Source: UBA7803 sp963822255 (lineage in GTDB: Bacteria > Pseudomonadota > Gammaproteobacteria > Pseudomonadales > Azotimanducaceae). Taken from it: 64,000 nucleotides of DNA. Every line of letters starts with the position of its first letter. Position 1 is the first letter of the stretch. Location of the stretch: assembly GCA_963822255.1 (NCBI GenBank), contig CAWGGV010000008.1, positions 930,001 to 994,000 of the forward strand, in the 5' to 3' direction. The notes beneath the pieces were generated by a model. The model was not told the DNA's origin and searched no databases. It worked only from the letters and a program-made list of their open reading frames with translations. The translations under genes were made by a program, and so were the position numbers. This document shows positions 26,042 to 35,029 of this stretch, piece after piece.

Positions 26042-27201
26042 TCGTCCTCACCTGCCTGCTGGCCGTCGTCCTGCTGCTCTGGACATCGAGCGGCACGGCG
26101 GCCGAGCCCGCCTTCGCCGACCTGCCCGCGGCGAAGGCACTGGCCGTCCCGGCGGCGCACCCGCACAGCGCCGTTGGCCTCGCGTCCGGCGAGACCAGCG
26201 AGCTCGCGGCTTCGGTGCTGGCCCGGCAACGTTGCGAGCAGGCGGCGCCGGCGGGCGACGTGTGCGAGATCGTGCGGTTGAACGACGTCGCCATCACCAC
26301 TGCCGCAGAGATCCGGGCCCGGGTTCCGGAGGGGCCGCACCCATTGTTTCTGTGGCGCTACCAGCGAGGCGGCACGGTCCTCTACCTGGCAGGCTCGATC
26401 CACGTGTTGAAACAAAGCCTCTACCCGCTGCCGCGCCAGTTCGACGACGCATTCGAGCTGAGCGACGTGCTGGTTCTGGAAGTGAACCTGGCGTCGTTGG
26501 GCCCCACCGAGATACAGCGCCGCACGCTTGCCCATGCCCGTCTGCCGGAAGGCCAGAGCCTGACGGCCGTGGTGCCGCCGCGCCTGCTCGCGCGGCTGCG
26601 CCTGCACATGGCGGATTTCGCCATGACCCCGCAGATGATGAGCTGGGCGAAGCCCGCCATGGTGATGAACCAGATCGTGGTCGGGCGCCTGCTGACCCTC
26701 GGCTACCTGCCGGACTCCGGCCTCGAGGATCACTTTCTGAGCCGCCGGGGCCAGCGCCGGGTCCTGCAGCTCGAATCGCTGGACGCGCAACTCAGGCTGC
26801 TGTTCGATCGGCCGATGGACGCGCAGATCCAGCTTCTGTCCGAAGCGCTCGCCACCGACGATCGGATGGAGCCCCTGTTGGCAGACCTGGTGACGGCGTG
26901 GCTGTCGGGGCAGGACGGCCGATTCCTCGAGCTCTTCGAAGCCCAGTCCGGAGACTCGCAGGCGTCCCGCGCCTTCCTCCACGATCTGCTGGACGAACGC
27001 AACGTATCGATGGCCCACGCCATCGAGGGCTTTCTCGACGGCACGCCCCGGGACGGAGAATCCGAGACGCGCTTCGTGCTGGTGGGCGCGGCCCATCTGG
27101 TGGGCGAGCATGGCATCGTGCAGCTCCTCGCCCGCGACGGCATCCGCGGTGAGCGGGTGCATTCCGATCAATCCATTGCGCAGAGGGAGAGTGCACCATG
27201 A
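26038..27201 (+). CDS. TraB/GumN-family protein
   Basis: A 387-residue exported protein. GTG 26038 overlaps the CinA-like stop (GTGA), with AAGGA just upstream; the signal peptide is VLTCLLAVVLLLWTSSGTAA. The mature part has the family's first conserved GxxH block, VLYLAGSIHVLK, followed by DVLVLEVNL, and near the C-terminus ETRFVLVGAAHLVGEHG, carrying the second. TraB/GumN/PrgY proteins include Tiki-like metalloproteases and pheromone-shutdown proteins; the paired GxxH motifs and acidic residues fit metal-dependent catalysis. It is coupled to the SDR gene by an ATGA overlap. Substrate unknown. Confidence 0.85.
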   Translation: MIVLTCLLAVVLLLWTSSGTAAEPAFADLPAAKALAVPAAHPHSAVGLASGETSELAASVLARQRCEQAAPAGDVCEIVRLNDVAITTAAEIRARVPEGPHPLFLWRYQRGGTVLYLAGSIHVLKQSLYPLPRQFDDAFELSDVLVLEVNLASLGPTEIQRRTLAHARLPEGQSLTAVVPPRLLARLRLHMADFAMTPQMMSWAKPAMVMNQIVVGRLLTLGYLPDSGLEDHFLSRRGQRRVLQLESLDAQLRLLFDRPMDAQIQLLSEALATDDRMEPLLADLVTAWLSGQDGRFLELFEAQSGDSQASRAFLHDLLDERNVSMAHAIEGFLDGTPRDGESETRFVLVGAAHLVGEHGIVQLLARDGIRGERVHSDQSIAQRESAP

Positions 27202-27914
27202 ATATCCGAGGCAGGAAGGCGCTGGTGCTCGGCGGCACATCGGGAATCGGGCTGGCCATCGCGCGGCGGCTGCTCAGCGCCGGAGCCGGGGTGGTGGTGA
27301 TGGGCCGCGACCCCGATCGGCTGACGGCCGCCACCGACGAATTGGGAGCCGGTGCCGAAGGCCGTGCGCTCGACGTGCTGGATCGCCCAGCCATGGCGGC
27401 GGCATTCGAGGCGCTGGCGCCGTTCGACATCCTGGTGAACGCAGCCACCGGCGGCGAGCGGGCGGTGGGGCCGTTCCTGGAAATGGATCTGGACGGTTTC
27501 GCAGGCTCGTTCCGTAAGCTCTGGGGCTACGTGAACAGCGTGCGTCTGGGCGCGCCGCTGATGCCCGAAGACGGCTCCATCGTGCTGATCAGCGGCTCGC
27601 CGGCCCGCAAGTGCCGTCCCGGCATGTCGGCCATCTCCACCGTTGGCAACGCCGTCGAAGGCTTCGTGCGGGCGGTCGCCCCGGAGCTGGCTCCCCGACG
27701 CATCAACGTGGTCTCGCCCGGGGTGATCGATACGCCCATGTTCGGCGGCGAAGGAGCGCAGCGCGCGCAATTCTTCGAGCGCGCCACCGCCGGCAACCTG
27801 ATCAAGCGCGCGGGCAGCCCCGACGAGGTCGCTATGGCGGTTCAGTTCGCCATCGAGAACGACTTCGTCACCGGCACCACCATCGACGTGGACGGCGGCG
27901 CGCTGCTGCCATGA
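27198..27914 (+). CDS. SDR-family protein lacking the catalytic Tyr-Lys pair
   Basis: A 238-residue Rossmann protein. The cofactor loop is VLGGTSGIG (residues 10-18), with arginine in GRDPDRL suggesting NADP(H). The NNAG-type strand reads ILVNAATGG. The active-site helix reads GMSAISTVGNAVEGFVRA where most SDRs have YxxxK, so both tyrosine and lysine are replaced (by isoleucine and glycycine-position residues). The end, VTGTTIDVDGGALLP, is normal. It may be a divergent reductase or a non-catalytic binder. It is translationally coupled to the TraB gene. Confidence 0.8.
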   Translation: MNIRGRKALVLGGTSGIGLAIARRLLSAGAGVVVMGRDPDRLTAATDELGAGAEGRALDVLDRPAMAAAFEALAPFDILVNAATGGERAVGPFLEMDLDGFAGSFRKLWGYVNSVRLGAPLMPEDGSIVLISGSPARKCRPGMSAISTVGNAVEGFVRAVAPELAPRRINVVSPGVIDTPMFGGEGAQRAQFFERATAGNLIKRAGSPDEVAMAVQFAIENDFVTGTTIDVDGGALLP

Positions 27915-27918
27915 CGCC

Positions 27919-27988
27919 GTGGGAGCGGCCTCCCGGCCGCGATCCGGCGGGCGCCGGCCCAGCATCGCGGCCGGGAGGCCGCTCCCAC
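27919..27988. repeat. REP-like inverted pair, copy D
   Basis: A near-perfect pair starting five bases after the SDR stop: GTGGGA with stem GCGGCC/GGCCGC, a GC-rich spacer and the inverted copy ending GCTCCCAC, followed by a partial third fragment. It separates two convergent genes and could form a strong hairpin in both transcripts. Confidence 0.85.
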
Positions 27989-27999
27989 AAGGAGGCCGC

Positions 28000-29655
28000 T
28001 CAGAGCCGCTCGGGGCGGCCGGGCCAGCGGTAGCCGGCCTTGACCATGACCTCCAGCACCGCGGGCCGGCCTTCGCGGGTCGCCTCGATGGCGCGGTCGA
28101 GGGCGGGCAGGAAGTCGCCGGGCTGGGCGATCCGCTGGCCCATGGCGCCGAGGCTCTCCGCCAGCGCGGCGTAGTCCCCGCCGACGAAGTTGGCCCCGTA
28201 GTCGGTGTGGGCGTCCACCAGAGAATCCGATTCGATAGCCATGATGCCGTTGTTGAAGATTACGGTGACGATGCCGATGCGGTTGCGGGCCGCCGTCTCG
28301 AGATCCATGCCCACCATGCCGATGGCGGCGTCACCCATGACGTTGATGCAGATCTTTTCGGGCTCTGCCAGCTTCGCGCCCATGATCGCGCCGAGGCCGA
28401 AGCCAAGCTGGGTGGACTTGCCCCAACCGATGTAGCTGCGCGGCACCGGCGCCTGCCAGAACGAGATGATCTGCTCGCGCGGGGTGCCGGCGTCGTGGGT
28501 GACGATGGTCCGGCGGGCATCGAGGTGCGCCATCATGTCGCCGATGATCCGGTACTGGTTGATGGGAACCTCGTCCGAGGCGAGCTCCGAGCGCCACTCC
28601 TCCATGAACGCCCGTTTCGCCGCAGCGAGCCGCTCGGCTCGGACGCTTGGACCGCGACTGATGCCGCGCTCGGCAAGGCCGGCCAGCACCGCCTGCAAGG
28701 TGAGCCGGGCATCTCCGACCAGAGGGTGATTCACCGGGTATTCTTTGTTCACGTCGTCCTCGGACACGGTGGCGTGAATCAGCACCTTGCCGCCCGGAGC
28801 GCCCGCGTCCGACGGCAGGCTCGTGCCATACACGGTGCGGGTGAGGCTGCTGCCGATGGCGAAGATGCAGTCCGCCTCCTTGTAGGCCTCGAGCAGATGC
28901 GCCGGCTTGGTGATGGAAGACGCGCCCACCGACAGCGGATGATCCTCGGGAAACGCGCTCTTGCCCGGCATGGTGGTGATCACCGGCGCATCGAGCGCCT
29001 CCGCCAGGGCCACCAGCTCACCGCTGGCCTCGGCGAACAGCACGCCCTGACCCACGTGCAGCACCGGCCGCTCGGCCGCGGCGAGGGCATCGACGGCCGC
29101 TTCCACGGCGGCAGCATCCGGCGCGTAGCGCGAGCCGGAGACGGGACGATAGTCGAGCTCCCGATCCAGCTCGCCCATGAGCGCATCCATGCCCGTCTCC
29201 ACCATGACCGGGCCGCCCTTGCCCGTGCGCAGCCGGTAGAAAGCGTGGCGAAGCGCCGGCGCCAGGCGCCGTGGATCGCTCACGTAGGCTGACCATTTAG
29301 TGACCCGGGCGTAGTTGTCCCGGGCGCTGAACGTCGGCGCGATGCCCTGCCGGGAGGCCGGCTCGCCGCCGGGCAGGAACAGCAGCGGCACGTTGTCCGA
29401 GTACGCCTGAGCCACGCCGGGAAAGGCGTTCTCGGCACCGGGCCCGTGCTGGCAGACGAACACGCCGAGGCGGCGGCCGTTGGTGATCCGGCTGAAGCCG
29501 TCGGCGATGGCGAGCCCGACCCGCTCCTGCCGGCAGACGATGGGACGGATGCCCTGCTTGGCACAGGCCTCGATGACCGGATTACGCGGATAGCAGGCCA
29601 CGAACTCCACCCCTTCGGCCTTCAGCACCCGCGCGACGACGTCGTATCCCTTCAT
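28000..29655 (-). CDS. Thiamine diphosphate-dependent enzyme (acetolactate-synthase-like)
   Basis: A 551-residue ThDP enzyme. The catalytic glutamate is E44 in VCRQERVGLAIADGFSR; the N-terminal Pyr domain continues LGVFVCQHGPGAENAF. The central domain has RPVLHVGQGVLFAEASGELVALAEAL. The cofactor-binding motif starts at VMGDAAIGMVGMDLETAARN and ends at VTVIFNN. It lacks landmarks of true IlvB and fits the broad acetolactate synthase/oxalyl-CoA decarboxylase/benzoylformate decarboxylase-like group. As the last gene of the minus-strand operon after the dehydratase, it could act on a 2-oxoacid produced there. Substrate unknown. Confidence 0.8.
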   Translation of the reverse strand: MKGYDVVARVLKAEGVEFVACYPRNPVIEACAKQGIRPIVCRQERVGLAIADGFSRITNGRRLGVFVCQHGPGAENAFPGVAQAYSDNVPLLFLPGGEPASRQGIAPTFSARDNYARVTKWSAYVSDPRRLAPALRHAFYRLRTGKGGPVMVETGMDALMGELDRELDYRPVSGSRYAPDAAAVEAAVDALAAAERPVLHVGQGVLFAEASGELVALAEALDAPVITTMPGKSAFPEDHPLSVGASSITKPAHLLEAYKEADCIFAIGSSLTRTVYGTSLPSDAGAPGGKVLIHATVSEDDVNKEYPVNHPLVGDARLTLQAVLAGLAERGISRGPSVRAERLAAAKRAFMEEWRSELASDEVPINQYRIIGDMMAHLDARRTIVTHDAGTPREQIISFWQAPVPRSYIGWGKSTQLGFGLGAIMGAKLAEPEKICINVMGDAAIGMVGMDLETAARNRIGIVTVIFNNGIMAIESDSLVDAHTDYGANFVGGDYAALAESLGAMGQRIAQPGDFLPALDRAIEATREGRPAVLEVMVKAGYRWPGRPERL

Positions 29656-29698
29656 GATTCCCCCCGCGACTTCAGTGAACGCGTTCAGTGAACGCCCA

Positions 29699-30644
29699 TC
29701 ATAGCGCCGGAAGATCCACGTTGCCGCCGGAGAGGATCACGCCCACCGGCCCATCCGCGCCGGTCTCGAGCAGCGCCGCCAGCGGCACTGCCGAGCTCGG
29801 CTCGATGACGATCTTCAGGCAGTTCCACAGCAACCGCTGGGCGCTCACGATCGCCCCTTCCGAAACCCGTACCACCGGCAGACCGTAGTCCTGCAGCACC
29901 CGGAAATTCAGCTCGCCGAGAGCGGTGCGGAGGCCGTCGGCCACCGTCTTCGGCGGCAGCGGTGGCTGACGCACGCCGCTGGCCAGGGAGCGGTACGCAT
30001 CGTCCGCCAGCTCGGGCTCTCCCGCCCGCACTGCCACGCCGGCGGCGCCGCAGGTCAGCACCGTGCCGGCGGCGAGCCCGCCGCCGCCCACCGGCACCCA
30101 GACTGAGGCCAGGCCAGGCACGTCCGACAGCAGCTCCAGCGCCGCGGTGCCCTGACCGGCGATGACGTGCGGGTGGTCGTACGGCGGCACGAACAGCGCA
30201 TGGTGGGCATCCAGGTACGCCGCGAGCGCGGCCTCCCGATCGGCGAGCGCTCGGTCCGCAACCCACCACCTGCGCGCCGTAGCGGATCACCGCCCGACGT
30301 TTGAAATCCGACGCCGTGTCCGGCATGACGACGACGACCTCCACCCCGAGCAGCCGTCCGGCCAGTGCCAGGGCCGCGCCGTGATTGCCCGAGCTGTGGG
30401 TGACGACGCCGCTCTGCCGCGCTGCCCCGAGGTCCGCAGTCAGTGCGGCGAGGGCGCCGCGCAGCTTGAACGATCCCGAGCGCTGGAAGTTCTCGCACTT
30501 GAAGTGCACGGGGACGCCCGCCACGGCGTCGATGCTGTGGCTGGTCAGCACCGGCGTGCGGTGGGCGTAGGAGCCGATCCGCCGGGCCGCCGCCAGCACG
30601 TCGGCGACCGTTGGCACCGGCGCTGCCGGCTCAGACAATGCCAC
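29699..30644 (-). pseudogene. Threonine/serine dehydratase, one frameshift
   Basis: A PLP-dependent fold type II dehydratase. The lysine motif is GSFKLRGALAALTADL, preceded by HFKCENFQR; SSGNHGAALALAGRLLG binds the cofactor phosphate side. At about 30258, after AQVVGC, one extra base breaks the frame; correcting it gives DRALADREAALAAYLDAHHALF, then PYDHPHVIAGQGTAALE, WVPVGGGGLAAG (phosphate loop) and a normal end at VGVILSGGNVDL. The corrected length is 314 residues, normal for the family. It would deaminate Thr or Ser to 2-oxobutyrate or pyruvate. Its start overlaps the CoA-transferase end by 14 bases. Confidence 0.75.
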
Positions 30645-31840
30645 GGGCCTCCAGGTCCGCGATTTCGCTGACGGAAAGGCCGAGCACCGTGCCGAGCACC
30701 TCGGCGTTGTGGGCGCCGAGGGCCGGCCCCGCCCAGCGGATGGCGCCCGGCGTGGTCGACAGTTTCGGCGCCACGTTCTGCATCATCAGCTTGTCGAAGC
30801 GCTCGTCGGGTACCCTGACGATGGACTCCCGTGCCTGAAACTGTGGGTCCGCCAGCATCTCCGGGGCCCGGTAGATGCGCCCGGCCGGCACCCCGTGGCG
30901 CTCCAGCAGCGCGAGCAGCTGGTCGGCGCCGAGGGTGGCCGTCCAGCGGGCGATGCGTTCGTCGAGCTCGGCCTGATGCTCGCCGCGGGCGCCGTGGCTG
31001 GCGTAGCGCTCGTCACTGGCGAGGTCCGGCTGCGCCCATGGCCTCGCACAGCCGCGCGAACACCGAGTCCTGATTGGCGCCCATGACGATCATCTCGCCG
31101 TCGCGGCTGGGATAGACGTTGGAGGGCGCGATCCTCGGCAGGATCGGCGCCGCTGCGCTCGCGGATGGTGCCGCCCTGGGTGTATTCGGGGACGGTGGAC
31201 TCCATCATCGCCAGCACCGCCTCGAAGATGGCGGAGTCGACCACCTGACCCTGACCCGTACGCTCCCGGTGATGGAGCGCCGCCAGCACACCCAGGCAGG
31301 CGAAGGTGGCCGCCAGGGAATCGCCGATGGAAAGGCCGACCCGGCTCGGCGGCCGGTCCGGATCGCCGGCAAGGTAGCGAATGCCGCCCATGGCCTCGCC
31401 GATCGAGCCGTAGCCGGCACGGTGGGCGTACGGGCCGGTCTGGCCGAAGCCGGACACCCGCGCCATGATCAGCCGGGGATTCACCGCGGCCAGATCGGCA
31501 TAGCCCAGCCCCCACTTTCTCCAGGGTGCCCGGGCGGAAGTTCTCGATCACCACGTCCGCCTCGGTCCACCAGGCGTTGCAGCAGCGCCTGACCCTCGGG
31601 CTCCCGCAGGTTCAGGGTCACCGACTTCTTGTTGCGGGCGATCACCGGCCACCAGACCGGCAGGCCCCGGCCCCACTCGCGCATGGGGTCGCCGACGCCC
31701 GGCGGCTCGATCTTGATGACCTCGGCGCCGAGGTCGCCGAGGAGCTGGCCGCAGAACGGGCCGGCGATGAGCTGCCCGAGCTCGATCACCCGGAGGTCCG
31801 CCAGAGGTCCGGCGGCCACCGGCTGATCCGGCTCGCTCAC
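30631..31840 (-). pseudogene. CaiB/BaiF-family CoA-transferase, four frameshifts
   Basis: GTG 31840 overlaps the upstream stop. The protein opens LRVIELGQLIAGPFCGQLL and GAEVIKIEPPGVGDPMREW, classical class III CoA-transferase segments. Frames break near 31570, 31508, 31150 and 31040, each explained by one extra base. Joining them gives ADVVIENFRPGTLEKVG, PRLIMARVSGFGQTGPY, YGSIGEAMGGIRYLAGDPD, a V-D-S-A-I-F-E-A-V-L segment and the C-terminal VPAGRIYRAPEMLADPQF. The corrected length of 401 residues is typical. Next to an HMG-CoA-lyase-like gene it may act like SUGCT, loading CoA from succinyl-CoA onto a dicarboxylic acid. Confidence 0.75.
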
Positions 31841-32770
31841 GCCGCGCTCCGCCGGACGGGAAGCCGCCCGACTTCAGCACCCGCGACGGCAACGTCTTGC
31901 CGAGCGCGTGCTGAAGCCAGACGGCACCTTCCAGCAGCCGGTCCAGGTCGACGCCGTGGCTCACCTGCATGCGGTCGAGCATGTACACCAGATCCTCGGT
32001 GGCGATGTTGCCGGTCGCCTGAGGCGCGAACGGGCAGCCGCCGATGCCGCCGAGGCTGGCGTCCAGGGTCTCCACCCCCACCTGCAGCGCGGCAAAGGCG
32101 TTGGCGATGCCCGTGTTGCGGGTATCGTGGAAGTGCGCGCGCAGGGGCATGCCCGGGCCCGAGCCGCTCCCGCAAGCGCGGAAAAGTACTCGAGCACCTG
32201 GCCCGGCACACCCGACGCCCACGGTGTCCGCCAGCGCGATCTCCACCGGCCCGGCCTCGGCCAGCGCGTCGGCCATGTCGACCAGCCGCTGGAGCGCCAC
32301 CTCGCCCTCGAAGGGACAGCCGAAGGCCACCGCCAGGGTGACCTGGCCCCTGAGCCCACGCCGGCCCGCGTCCGCCAGCACGTCACGCGCCATGGCCAGA
32401 CACCCGTCCGCCGTCATGCCCTGATTGCGCTCGGCGAAGGTGTCGGTGACCGGCACCACCACCCCGGCTTCGTCGAGCCGTTCGGTGGCGAGCAGCCGCT
32501 CGTAGCCGCGGCGGTTCAGCACCAGGCCGGCATAATGCACGTCGCCCCGCTGCGGCAGCCCGCGGCAGACGGCTTCAGCGTCCGCCATCTGCGGCACTCT
32601 GGCCGGATGGGCGAAGCTGGTGACTTCGATGCGTTTGAACCCCGCGTCCAGCGCGTGCTGAACAGTTGCAGCTTCTCCTCCGTGGACAGCGTCGCGGACT
32701 CGTTCTGCAGACCGTCCCGGGGGCTCACCTCCATCAGGGTTACCGTCTGCGCATAGCTCGCCGGCATCAT
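31837..32770 (-). pseudogene. Hydroxymethylglutaryl-CoA lyase-like enzyme, five indels
   Basis: A DRE-TIM metallolyase. The start has VTLMEVSPRDGLQNE, the catalytic/metal segment; the conserved HFHDTRNTGIANAFAAL and GIGGCPFAPQATGNIATEDL with its catalytic-type cysteine are intact. Frames require one missing base near 32675, three extra bases between about 32155 and 32205, and one missing base near 31860; together they give 310 residues and a TGA overlapping the CoA-transferase start. The three extra bases leave the frame formally open, hiding a scrambled stretch of about 20 residues. It should cleave HMG-CoA to acetyl-CoA and acetoacetate, or a related ester. Confidence 0.75.
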
Positions 32771-35029
32771 GCCTCGGCCTCCTCTGCCTCGGTGACTTCC
32801 ACCTGGGTGGCGACTACCTGCCGGTGCTGCAACGGCCGCCGCTCGCCCTGCAGGACTACCGTCTTGCGCAGACGAATGTTACCGGACGACGACCCCACCA
32901 TCAGCTCCACTTCCCCCGGGTCCACCGTGAATCGCATCTGCCGGTCATAGTAACCAAGCTGACTCGCGTCCAGCACGAACTTCACCCGGCAGCGCTGGCC
33001 CGCGCGGAGCGACAGGCGCACGAAGCCGGCGAGCTGCCGCACCGGCCGCGCCACGTCGGCCACCTTGTCGCGAAGGTAGAGCTGAACAACCTCGTCGCCG
33101 GCGCGGGAACCCGACGTTCTGCACGGTGAGCTCGACGTTGACGGTCGCGTGCACATCGGCGGTGTCGGGGCAGGTGAGCGCCTGGTACTCGAAGGTGGTG
33201 TACGACAACCCGTGGCCGAAGGGAAACAACGGCCGAACCGGCAGATCCGTGTAATCGCCGAGCCTGAGGCTGCGGCCGCCGCCGGAGCGATGGTTGTAGC
33301 AGACGGGCACCTGACCCGCCGACCGCGGCAGGGTCACCGGCAGCCGGCCGCCGCAGTCCGCCTCGCCGAGCAGCACCCGGGCGAGCGCCTCACCGCCCTC
33401 CTGTCCCGGCACCCACGCCATCAGGGCCGCGTTGCAGACCGCCGCTTCGGACGGCAGGGCGAAGGCCCGGCCGCCCACCACCATCAGCACCAGCGGGGTT
33501 CCGGTGGCGGCGACCTCGGCCACCAGCCGGCTCTGCACGCCGGTCAGGTGCAGGTCCGAGGCATCGCGGGACGCGCCGCTGGTGCAGTCGGGCGCCGCTC
33601 CGCTGCGCCCGCCGACGCAGACCACGGCCACGTCCGCCGCCCGCGCCGCAGCCACCGCCGCGGCGATGTCCGAGACGTCGTCGCCGGTAATGGCGCAGCC
33701 CGGCCGGTACTCCAGCCGGCAGCGCGCCTCCAGCGCCTGCCGCGGCGTGGTCACACCGCCGCAATCCGTGTCGGCACGGGCCAGCAACAGTCGCGGATCG
33801 TCGGCCGCCGGCCCGAGCAGCGCGCAGCGACAGCCGTTCGCGAGCGGCAGAACGCCATCGTTAGCGAGCAGCACCACGGACTGCTCGGCCAGCCGGCGGG
33901 CGAGCTGCCGCGCGTCGGCACCGCCGAACGACGCACCCGCAGCGGCCTCGTCCACGTACGGTTCGTCGAACAGCCCGAGCGTGAGCTTGGCCTTCAGCAC
34001 CCGCCGCACCGCCCGGTCCACCAGCGCCGCATCCGCCTTGCCGCTTGCCACGAGAGACCTCAGCGGCTGGCCGAAGCAGTCCGGCCCCGGCTGCTCCAGA
34101 TCCACCCCGGCGGCCAGCGCCAGCACGGCGGCGGCACCCTTGCTGTCGGCCACGGCGTGATGGCGCACCAGCGCCTCGACGCCGGCATCGTCGGCGATCA
34201 CCGTCCCGTCGAAACCGAGCTCGCCGCGCAGCAGCCCGTCGAGGATCTCCGGGGAGCCGGCCGGCGCCGAACCGTCCACCGAGCTCGCGGAGGTCATCAC
34301 CGACTGCAGCCCGGCTTCCCGGATGGCGGCGGCGAACGGCTCGACGAACGTCTCGCGCAGCTCCCGGGGACCGATCTGCACAGGCGCGCCGTTCAATCCG
34401 CCTTGCGGCAGACCGCAGCCGGGAAAGCGACCGCCGGTGGCGATGACGCCGCTGGACACATCTGCGCCCTGCAGGCCGCGCACCCAGGCAACGCCGAGGC
34501 GCGCAGTGAGATAAGGATCTTCCCCGCAGGTTTCTTCCAGCCGGCCCCAGCGGGGGTCCCGGGTCACCTCGAGCACGGGGGCCAACGCCTGCCGGGTGCC
34601 GGCGGCCCTGAGCTCACTGCGAATGGCTTCCGCCACAGCCCGTACGCCTTGCGGCGACCAGCTGGCAGCGAGGCCGATGGCCTGGGGAAACCGGGTGGCG
34701 CCGAGGACACGGCAGCCGGTCAGCGCCTCCTCGTGCACGATGGCCGGTACGCCCAGCCGGGTCCGCTCGGCGAGAAACCGTTGCAGAGCGTTGGCGAAAC
34801 GGGCGCTGGCGGCGGGGGTGAGACTCGCGACCCCCGTGCGGCTGACGTGGCCGATGCCGTCGACCAGCAGCCGCTCCGCGGCCGCGTCGTCGAAACCGTC
34901 CTCCGCCAGCAGGTCGGCGGCGGAGACGCAGCCCAGCTGGGCCAGCTTCTCCTCCAGGGTCATGCGGCCCAACAGATCCTTCAGCCGCGCCTCGACGTCG
35001 CGGCCCGGATCGCGATAAGGCTCGGTCAT
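32767..35029 (-). CDS. Glycoside hydrolase family 3 protein, one frameshift
   Basis: A three-domain GH3 enzyme of about 753 residues when one extra base near 33112 is removed; this restores QNVGSRAGDEVVQLYLRD and the C-terminal fibronectin-like domain. The TIM barrel has TRDPRWGRLEETCGEDPY and the nucleophile strand GFDGTVIADDAG, with Asp280. The usual Lys-His pair before F-P-G is replaced: residues 197-204 read ATGGRFPG. The second domain has RRLAEQSVVLLANDGVLPL, and GRLPVTLPRSAGQVP follows. No signal peptide is seen. The start overlaps the glnS stop (ATGA) and the stop overlaps the HMG-CoA-lyase-like start. Confidence 0.8.
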
